A stretch of 64,000 nucleotides of DNA, taken from assembly GCF_024498135.1 (NCBI RefSeq), contig NZ_JANHOH010000002.1, forward strand, positions 248,001 through 312,000. The letters are read 5' to 3'. Shown here piece by piece: positions 58,346 through 64,000 of the stretch; the first letter of the stretch is position 1, and each line of letters starts with the position of its first letter. Origin of the DNA: Mucilaginibacter aquariorum. GTDB lineage: Bacteria > Bacteroidota > Bacteroidia > Sphingobacteriales > Sphingobacteriaceae. Both the position numbers and the translations under genes were made by a program. The notes under the pieces are model-generated. The model saw only the letters and a program-made list of their open reading frames with translations. It did not search any database and was not told the origin of the DNA.

Positions 58346-59536
58346 ATGGACGAGCCGAAAGCCTTATCGCTCGAAAACGAAGCTGGTTTTAAAGCTTTAT
58401 TTCAATATGCTACCGTTGGCATCTTGGTGGTCAGCAGCGGAGGAAGAATTGAACTGTCTAACCCCTGTGTAGAAAAGCTGTTCGGCTACGAAAAGGCGGA
58501 ATTAAGCGGACAGATGATCGAACTATTGGTTCCTGAAGCATTTCGCGACAGCCATGTCCATCACCGCGACGGCTATTTTGAGCGACCGAAAGCCAGACCT
58601 ATGGGCTATGGTCTCAATTTATTTGCAAGAAAAAAAGACGGCACACAGTTTCCCGTTGAGATCAGTCTCGGACATTATCAATTAGATAATGAACCGCTTG
58701 CCGTTGCATTTGTAACCGACATTACCGAACGCCAGCGGTTCAACGATGAGTTAGAGGCTAAAGTGAAAGAGCGTACGCTTGAGTTGACGCAATCACTGGA
58801 ACGCGAAAAAGAACTGAACGATATGAAATCACGGTTCGTGGCCATGGCGTCTCATGAATTCAGGACCCCTTTAAGCGCTATTTTATCCAGTCTGACGCTG
58901 GTAGAATCTTATATGAAAGCGGAACAGGAAGATAAACGGAAGCGGCACATCAACCGTATTCGTGCTTCCGTAAAGAACCTCACGGTGATCCTGGACGAGT
59001 TTCTCTCTCTGGATAAGGTAGAACAAGGCAAAGTTGAGATCGAACGTGAACTGTTTGACCTATATGACTTCGCCGAAGACCTGATGGAAGAGGTTAACGG
59101 TATGCTTAAACAGGGGCAGCATATCCGGTTTTCTTATAACGGGTTTCGCAATATCATGCAGGATAAAAGAATCTTGCGTAATATCCTACTTAACCTGCTT
59201 TCTAACGGGATCAAATATTCGGGCGAGCAACAGACGGTCCATCTGGACATCGATGCCAATGTGGGTGATCGAAAAGTGGTGATCAAGGTAAGGGACGAAG
59301 GTATCGGTATTCCTCACGAGGAACAAAAAAATCTATTTAGTAAATTTTACAGGGCTAAGAATGCGACCAATATACAGGGTACCGGGCTTGGGTTAACAAT
59401 CGTAAAACAATATGTAGAATTATTGAACGGCCATATCAGTTTTAGGAGTGAACCTAACCAGGGAACAACTTTCATCATTGAATTTCCACTAAACGATCAC
59501 GGCTATGAAAACGATCCTACTGATAGAAGACAATAA
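58346..59536 (+). CDS. PAS-domain sensor histidine kinase
   Basis: A 396-residue soluble kinase: PAS domain (about 13-130, with ILVVSSGGRIELSNPCVEKLFGYEKAEL in parts), a coiled linker (RFNDELEAKVKERTLELTQ), HisKA with phospho-acceptor His170 (MASHEFRTPL) and HATPase (N-box NILLNLLSNGIKYS, G1 DEGIGIP, G2 GTGLGL). No membrane helix and no haem- or flavin-binding signature is evident, so the signal is unknown. It overlaps the receiver gene by 32 bases. No box promoter was found; a -7-like TAACTTTA is at 58303-58310. It is the best in-window partner for the REC-Crp regulator. Confidence 0.92.
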   Translation: MDEPKALSLENEAGFKALFQYATVGILVVSSGGRIELSNPCVEKLFGYEKAELSGQMIELLVPEAFRDSHVHHRDGYFERPKARPMGYGLNLFARKKDGTQFPVEISLGHYQLDNEPLAVAFVTDITERQRFNDELEAKVKERTLELTQSLEREKELNDMKSRFVAMASHEFRTPLSAILSSLTLVESYMKAEQEDKRKRHINRIRASVKNLTVILDEFLSLDKVEQGKVEIERELFDLYDFAEDLMEEVNGMLKQGQHIRFSYNGFRNIMQDKRILRNILLNLLSNGIKYSGEQQTVHLDIDANVGDRKVVIKVRDEGIGIPHEEQKNLFSKFYRAKNATNIQGTGLGLTIVKQYVELLNGHISFRSEPNQGTTFIIEFPLNDHGYENDPTDRRQ

Positions 59537-59879
59537 CGACATCCGCGAGAACACTTGCGAACTGCTGGAACTGGAAGGCTATAAAGTCATTTTGGCCCTA
59601 AATGGAAAGACCGGGCTGATCCTGGCTACGGAACATCTGCCGGATCTCATCCTTTGCGATATCATGATGCCCGAAGCCAACGGTTATGAAGTTTTCAATA
59701 GCTTGCAAGCGAACGAGGCTACCCGTTCGATCCCGTTCATTTTCTTAACTGCCAGCGCCGAAAAAAAAGATGTCGAAGCAGGGTTGGAAATGGGCGCCAG
59801 TGGTTATATCAGAAAGCCGTTCGAACCTGAAGAGCTATTTGATGCCATCAGGCGATCGTTAAAGGAACAGATCTCCTGA
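59505..59879 (+). CDS. Single-domain response regulator (receiver only)
   Basis: A 124-residue receiver: acidic pair ED at 8-9, phospho-acceptor Asp52 (LILCDIMMPE), Thr/Lys switch residues (FLTASAE, IRKPFEPEE). Its sequence is very close to the receiver of the REC-Crp regulator at 16213 (shared IEDN.DIRE.T.E.LEL.GY.V..A.NGKTG), which suggests both can be phosphorylated by the same kinase. It may be a phosphate sink or relay. The gene starts inside the kinase gene. Confidence 0.92.
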   Translation: MKTILLIEDNNDIRENTCELLELEGYKVILALNGKTGLILATEHLPDLILCDIMMPEANGYEVFNSLQANEATRSIPFIFLTASAEKKDVEAGLEMGASGYIRKPFEPEELFDAIRRSLKEQIS

Positions 59880-59884
59880 TCCGG

Positions 59885-60574
59885 CTATTCAAGATAATAA
59901 TGTTTCATCGCATTTAACCGGTCATCCAACTCATACACCCAGGGTATGGCCGTCGGGATATCCAGCTCGGTAACTGCCTCATCGCTCAGGTTTTCGATAT
60001 ATTGCACCAAGGCGCGCAAACTGTTACCGTGGGCGCAAATGATCACCTTTTGATTTTGCCGTAAAGCCGGGATGATTGCTTCATGCCAGAAGGGCAAGAC
60101 CCGGGTCATTGTTTCTGTGAGGTTCTCCGTTAACGGCAACTCGCGATAGGTCAGGTCATTATATCGAAGGTAATGCCCGGGAAAGCGTTCGTCTTGCTCA
60201 TCAATAGCCGGCGGATGTGCATGCGGATCACGACGCCATAGATGTACCTGCTCCTCGCCATATTGCCGGATAACCTCCGCTTTATTCAGCCCCTGCAGTG
60301 CACCGTAAAAACGTTCATTGAGCCGCCAGGATTTTTGAACGGGGAGCCAGAGAAGGTCCATTTGATCCAGCACGGTGTGAAGGGTCTTGATCGACCGTTT
60401 GAGTACGGACGTAAACGCGATATCAAAGGTGAACCGATTTTTCTTCAGCACCTGGCCGGCCCTTACAGCCTGGAGGACACCATCAGCTGACAGGTCCACA
60501 TCTGTCCAGCCGGTAAACCGGTTCTCTTTGTTCCACAAACTTTCGCCGTGGCGTAACAATACCAACTTTTGCAT
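59885..60574 (-). CDS. gpmA: 2,3-bisphosphoglycerate-dependent phosphoglycerate mutase
   Basis: A 229-residue glycolytic enzyme. The phospho-histidine motif LRHGESLWN (His9-type), [10 protein letters not shown], the [14 protein letters not shown] loop, and the second catalytic histidine in [17 protein letters not shown] are intact. Length is standard for GpmA. It interconverts 3- and 2-phosphoglycerate. It is convergent with the receiver gene and divergent from the second kinase gene, with which it shares weak boxes. Confidence 0.94.
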   Translation of the reverse strand: MQKLVLLRHGESLWNKENRFTGWTDVDLSADGVLQAVRAGQVLKKNRFTFDIAFTSVLKRSIKTLHTVLDQMDLLWLPVQKSWRLNERFYGALQGLNKAEVIRQYGEEQVHLWRRDPHAHPPAIDEQDERFPGHYLRYNDLTYRELPLTENLTETMTRVLPFWHEAIIPALRQNQKVIICAHGNSLRALVQYIENLSDEAVTELDIPTAIPWVYELDDRLNAMKHYYLE

Positions 60575-60577
60575 GGC

Positions 60578-60673
60578 TAAACTTAAATAAGTCCGGATAT
60601 TTTCAGTGTGCGCTACATCTGCCTAAAGCGTGCTTCAAATCATTTTTCGAGCCTCCTATTTACATTAACATTG
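60578..60673. promoter_or_regulatory. Weak two-box divergent promoter, gpmA and histidine kinase 2
   Basis: Recognised by geometry: TGCGCTACATCT (60609-60620, two mismatches) and TGCTTCAAATCA (60631-60642, one mismatch) are 22 bp apart. Leftward -7 TAAGTTTA reads 60585 to 60578 and rightward -7 TAACATTG is 60666-60673, each 33 bp from its proximal box. Confidence 0.58.
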
Positions 60674-60682
60674 AGATCATAT

Positions 60683-62068
60683 ATGAACATAATGAAATCC
60701 CCTGAAGGCAATATCAGCCAAAGTTTTTTTAGTGGGGGTCGAAGGATTGCCGGCAGGCGGCTATCGCCAAAAGCGCTCAAAGGGTTCCGGCTATTCTTTT
60801 ATCTCGGTTGTATCACTTCCCTTGTACTCGTGGTGGTGATGGGTATGGCGTCCTACCGGGCATTGAAGCGTCAGCAAAAATTGGAGAAATGGGTTGAACA
60901 CACCTACAAAGTGTTACGAAAAACAGATTCCATTTCCATGTATTTCAATCAAACGATGTTACTTGGCGATGGCTTCAAAGGGATAAACCAGCATCATGAA
61001 GTTACGTTAAATACCACGTACCATAACAGATTGATCATACAGGTCAATAATTTGACTGCTTTAATAAAAGATAACCGACTCGGCACAAAAGAGGTCTTGT
61101 TATTAAAACAGCAGATCGACAGCCTTTTCCGTACAAGGTACAGCGATTCACAACAATTTCGAGCGCAACTGGGAAAGATCAATGAAACACTCTTGCGGAC
61201 AAAGCTGTTGGAGGAATCACTTTTGTTGAACCGGGAGAATGCTTACAATAGGTCCAGCAAACAGACGCAGGTCATTGTCGTTGTCGGCTCGGGCCTTATC
61301 CTGTTGATCGTATCCATTCTGATTTACCTGATCTTGACTGAACTCAAAAGCCGGATCCGCGCTTATCAGGAAGAACACGAGTTGAATCAGCTGAAAAGCA
61401 GTTTCATCACCCTGGCCTCCCATGAGTTCCGAACGCCATTGAGTTCTATTTTACTTTCCGCAACTTTGATCGAGCGGTATCTGGAACGCAATGATAAGGA
61501 GCCGGTACTTAAACACGCCGAAAAGATCCGGCAGGTAGTGCATAACCTGGAAAACATCCTCGAAGATTTCTTATCCATGGACAAGCTGGAGGAAGGGCTG
61601 ATCAAGCCGGAATTCAGCACATTCGACCTTGCGAAACTTTGCGGTGACGTCATGGCAAAGTTCAGGTTGACCGCCAAAGCCGGGCAACGGCTTCATTATG
61701 AGTTGCCAAATGCGCAGCAGACAGTTAACCTGGACAGCAGTCTCATCGAGAAAGCTTTAGGCGGACTATTATCCAACGCCATCAAATATGCCGGAGACGA
61801 GGCCCACATCTGGCTGACGACCGAGGTAACGACCGATAAGGTGATCATCAGCGTTAAAGACAATGGTGTCGGTATCGCTGAAGAAGATCAGAAAAAACTG
61901 TCCACGCTGTTTTATCGGGTTGATAATACCGGTCACATTGCAGGGACGGGATTGGGGCTAAATATTGTTAAGCGCTACGTTCAGCTCATGGGCGGAGTGT
62001 TGGAGCTTTCCAGCGTGCCGAATAAAGAGACTTGTTTCAGCATGAGTTTTCCGATAAAAAAATTATAA
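60683..62068 (+). CDS. Membrane sensor histidine kinase
   Basis: A 461-residue kinase starting at ATG 60683. Membrane helices at about 36-58 and 197-219 enclose a helical periplasmic sensor (CHASE3-like). The HisKA helix carries His247 (LASHEFRTPLSSILLSATLIE in parts), followed by HATPase (GGLLSNAIKYA, DNGVGIAEED, GTGLGL). The HisKA and linker resemble those of the PAS kinase at 58346. It may supply a second, envelope-derived signal to the same regulators. The -7 element six to ten bases before the ATG predicts a very short leader. Confidence 0.9.
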   Translation: MNIMKSPEGNISQSFFSGGRRIAGRRLSPKALKGFRLFFYLGCITSLVLVVVMGMASYRALKRQQKLEKWVEHTYKVLRKTDSISMYFNQTMLLGDGFKGINQHHEVTLNTTYHNRLIIQVNNLTALIKDNRLGTKEVLLLKQQIDSLFRTRYSDSQQFRAQLGKINETLLRTKLLEESLLLNRENAYNRSSKQTQVIVVVGSGLILLIVSILIYLILTELKSRIRAYQEEHELNQLKSSFITLASHEFRTPLSSILLSATLIERYLERNDKEPVLKHAEKIRQVVHNLENILEDFLSMDKLEEGLIKPEFSTFDLAKLCGDVMAKFRLTAKAGQRLHYELPNAQQTVNLDSSLIEKALGGLLSNAIKYAGDEAHIWLTTEVTTDKVIISVKDNGVGIAEEDQKKLSTLFYRVDNTGHIAGTGLGLNIVKRYVQLMGGVLELSSVPNKETCFSMSFPIKKL

Positions 62069-62138
62069 TGGTTACAATAACGATCAGATAACCGGTTACG
62101 TATTGTTTTGCAACCGTACCTTTACTTCAAAAAAGATC

Positions 62139-62474
62139 ATGACAACTTTAAGTAAGATCTTCATATCCGGCTACCCGCTTACCATGGAGGAAATGGACCT
62201 GGCACAATTGGTCGGTCCGCATGGCGAGATCGCCACAATCAAGCTCGTGCGGGATAAAGCCACGCGGAAACCTAAAGGCTATGCGTTCATCGAAATGGCC
62301 AACCCTGAAGCTGCAGCGGAAGTAGTGGCGGCCCTGCATGGTGTTCCGCTCCAGGATAAAGTGCTGACCGTAACTATTGTGGAAGAAAAGCCGGTGACGT
62401 CCGCTACGCTCTATCAAAAAGTTCGCCGTGCACCTGACCCTATCAAGAGAAAACGGCCTCGTTTGCCTAAATGA
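62139..62474 (+). CDS. RRM-domain RNA-binding protein
   Basis: A 111-residue protein starting at ATG 62139. One RNA-recognition motif spans about 4-80, with RNP2 (KIFISGYP) and RNP1 (KGYAFIEM); the aromatic residues that stack on RNA are present. A basic tail (RKRPRLPK) follows. Bacteroidota encode several such single-RRM proteins as post-transcriptional regulators. A -7-like TACCTTTA (62117-62124) precedes it with no box at 33 bp, so it is probably outside the shared promoter design. Confidence 0.9.
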   Translation: MTTLSKIFISGYPLTMEEMDLAQLVGPHGEIATIKLVRDKATRKPKGYAFIEMANPEAAAEVVAALHGVPLQDKVLTVTIVEEKPVTSATLYQKVRRAPDPIKRKRPRLPK

Positions 62475-62504
62475 TCATTGGCCCTACCAGATCAGCCCGA
62501 TCTG

Positions 62505-63134
62505 CTAAGATTTCAGCCGACGGACCTTATAAAAATATACTGCCAGGAGCAGCATCGACCCGGAAGCGGTAACCAGCCAGGGTGAGCCGATAAGCAGCGT
62601 CATGGTAGTGAATTGCGGATAAAAATAAGCGAAGCAGATCAGCGGCAATATGAAACCGTTAGCGAGCAGAAAGCGGCGAAGCCATAGATTTCTACTGCCT
62701 TTTCTTGGCATTCCTAAACCGGCAAAGAAAGTAGATATCCCCATGCAGATGTATCCCAGGGCATCCAGGGTCCAGAAGAACGAGTGCGGCTTAACCGTAA
62801 GGACGGTTTCCTGCCGGTTAACCAACGATGTCGGAATAACCGTGGCCAACTGCACGCTATACATTAAGATCACATATCCTGCATACAGGACAGCAAACAA
62901 TACCGCCGCATGGGGCCAGAACCGGCGCTCGACCGGTGACAGTTCATGAAATGCCAGTATCGCCAGCAAAAATGCGGGGGCGATCGCCAGCGAGCAACCG
63001 TAAATAAGGCGGTCATCCAGCGGGTAATGCAACACCCCTAACACCTGTAAGATCTGCACCGCACCATATGCTACGATGGCAACGAATGCGACCAATGCGC
63101 AATAGAATCCGAAAATAGTAATATGCTGTTTCAT
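62505..63134 (-). CDS. Hypothetical membrane protein with six to seven helices
   Basis: A 209-residue integral membrane protein with about six helices (first about 8-32) and a conserved-looking extracytoplasmic loop between helices 3 and 4 (VNRQETVLTVKPHSFFWTLDALGYICMG in parts). The general look is that of DUF4386-like or related membrane families, but I cannot name it with confidence. It has a perfect box upstream. Confidence 0.7.
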   Translation of the reverse strand: MKQHITIFGFYCALVAFVAIVAYGAVQILQVLGVLHYPLDDRLIYGCSLAIAPAFLLAILAFHELSPVERRFWPHAAVLFAVLYAGYVILMYSVQLATVIPTSLVNRQETVLTVKPHSFFWTLDALGYICMGISTFFAGLGMPRKGSRNLWLRRFLLANGFILPLICFAYFYPQFTTMTLLIGSPWLVTASGSMLLLAVYFYKVRRLKS

Positions 63135-63138
63135 AGTT

Positions 63139-63350
63139 AAAAGGTCCGGCTAAAATTTGAGCTCCGAAATGATCACTGTCATGCGCCTAGATGCTATCAG
63201 GCATCATACCGGGGATGATGAGGGTGTCTTACTCCGGTCTCAACGCCTTATTTATATCAGCCGATGCGACTACCTAACAGCTTAGTGATCAGCGTCACTC
63301 ATTACTGTGCAGGCAATCATTCCCGATCAGCTCACTTTGTCGAATATTTG
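63139..63350. promoter_or_regulatory. Divergent box promoters, membrane protein and USP 63403
   Basis: Leftward: perfect proximal TGATCACTGTCA (63170-63181), poor distal TGCTATCAGGCA (63192-63203), -7 GACCTTTT reading 63146 to 63139. Rightward: perfect distal TGATCAGCGTCA (63286-63297), one-mismatch proximal TGCAGGCAATCA (63308-63319), -7 AATATTTG (63343-63350). Between them, 63204-63285 shows nothing further. The rightward leader would be about 50 bases, longer than at other promoters. Confidence 0.72.
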
Positions 63351-63402
63351 ATTATAAGGTGATGGACAACTTAACGGCTCCTGTTCCTCAAACAATTACG
63401 AC

Positions 63403-64000
63403 ATGAAAAGAATCAGTGCAGTTTTTGACGGATTGAAATTCTCCGCCAGCACCCTGGGTTATGCGATCGCTCTGGCTAAGCGTAGCGGGGCGCTATTGTC
63501 AGGCGTCTTCCTGGAATCTTTTCTTTATCACAGCTATGAACTGCAGGACGCCATTGGCCGGCACGGCTTATCAGCGGTCAAAATGAAACACCAGCTTGAA
63601 AAAGATCAAATGGCCAGGTTAAATTCGATCCGGGATTTTGAACAGGCTTGCTTAGCAGCGCAGATCCAGTTCAATGTTCATCGCGATAAAGGCCTGAGCA
63701 TCCTGGAAGTGCTGAAGGAAAGCATTTACAGTGACCTGCTGCTGGTGAGCGCTGAAGAGACTTTCAGTCATGGCCCCGATAAAATGCCTGGGCAATTCCT
63801 GCGCGAACTTCTTGAAGAAACGCAATGCCCGGTATTGGTTGTCCCCAAAGAACAGCGAACGATCGAGCAGGTCATCCTGCTGTTTGATGGTAAACCGGCG
63901 TCAGTACAAGCTATTAAGCTGTTCAATTATGTCATGCCCTGGCTTCATGGCAAAGCCGTTGAGGTTGTGACGGTTTCAGCTACGAGTGACGCCGTCCCGA
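63403..64000 (+). CDS. Universal stress protein, second subtype (cut by window end)
   Basis: An open frame from ATG 63403 to the window edge, 199 codons seen. It opens MKRISAVFDGLKFSASTLGYA and has the insert FLESFLYHSYELQDAIGRHG, nearly the same plan as the USP at 18921, followed by the start of domain 2 (EQVILLFDGKPASVQAIKLFNY). It should have about 277 residues in full. Its divergent promoter has a perfect distal and an imperfect proximal box. Confidence 0.9.
   Translation, partial: MKRISAVFDGLKFSASTLGYAIALAKRSGALLSGVFLESFLYHSYELQDAIGRHGLSAVKMKHQLEKDQMARLNSIRDFEQACLAAQIQFNVHRDKGLSILEVLKESIYSDLLLVSAEETFSHGPDKMPGQFLRELLEETQCPVLVVPKEQRTIEQVILLFDGKPASVQAIKLFNYVMPWLHGKAVEVVTVSATSDAVP

Noticed and set aside
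1-64000. CRISPR arrays, tRNA or rRNA genes, insertion sequences, prophage
   Set aside because: No regular direct repeats with spacers, cloverleaf sequences, transposase or phage structural genes were recognised.

Overview
The window is from a Bacteroidota genome, most likely Sphingobacteriaceae (a Mucilaginibacter- or Pedobacter-like organism). The grounds are the SusC/SusD pair at the left edge, -7 elements of the Bacteroidota type (TAnnTTTG), few Shine-Dalgarno sequences and the protein families present. No rRNA, tRNA, CRISPR array, phage or insertion sequence was seen.

Layout. 1-2107 is the end of a SusC/SusD glycan-uptake locus, closed by a strong terminator. 2108-4062 is sparse and holds one class I aldolase. 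4063-6969 is an ABC exporter cluster whose adaptor gene looks broken. From about 6960 to the right edge lies one long stress and energy-shutdown island. It holds eleven universal stress protein (USP) genes, the last cut by the window edge, together with: a glucan phosphorylase homologue, a Mg2+ P-type ATPase, two zinc alcohol dehydrogenases, three triple-BON proteins, an FtsH / L,D-transpeptidase / DegP-like operon, two nitroreductases, a HAD-ATPase fusion, an SDR, a flippase-like membrane protein, an AAA kinase plus APH-like kinase, CDP-lipid enzymes, Hsp20, a YciE ferritin-like protein, a phosphoribosyltransferase, cyclopropane fatty acid synthase, aldolase plus PfkB, pstSCAB, a LigD-type polymerase, a baeRF protein, phosphoglycerate mutase, two histidine kinases, a lone receiver, a REC-cNMP-HTH (Crp/Fnr) regulator and an RRM protein.

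Main result. Nearly every operon of the island has the same promoter design, readable directly in the DNA: two 12-bp Crp/Fnr-type palindromes (TGAY-N4-RTCA), spaced 22 bp centre to centre, followed 33 bp from the proximal centre by a -7 element (consensus nAnnTTTR). That puts the activator dimers at about -41 and -63. I read 28 perfect palindromes and about twenty one- or two-mismatch partners. The design also reveals members with only imperfect boxes, settles several start codons and predicts some leaderless mRNAs. The best candidate regulator is the REC-cNMP-HTH protein at 16213-17262: its recognition helix carries the FNR-like E..SR pattern and its own promoter has the boxes.

Biology. The gene content is strikingly like the DosR dormancy regulon of Mycobacterium tuberculosis (USPs, Hsp20, nitroreductases, PfkB, phosphoribosyltransferase, P-type ATPase, Rv2004c-like kinases, an eRF1-like protein), but under a Crp/Fnr-type response regulator instead of a NarL-type one. 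I infer a convergently assembled low-oxygen, nitrosative or energy-starvation survival regulon in Bacteroidota. Promoter geometry and motifs are seen; regulator identity and physiological trigger are inference.
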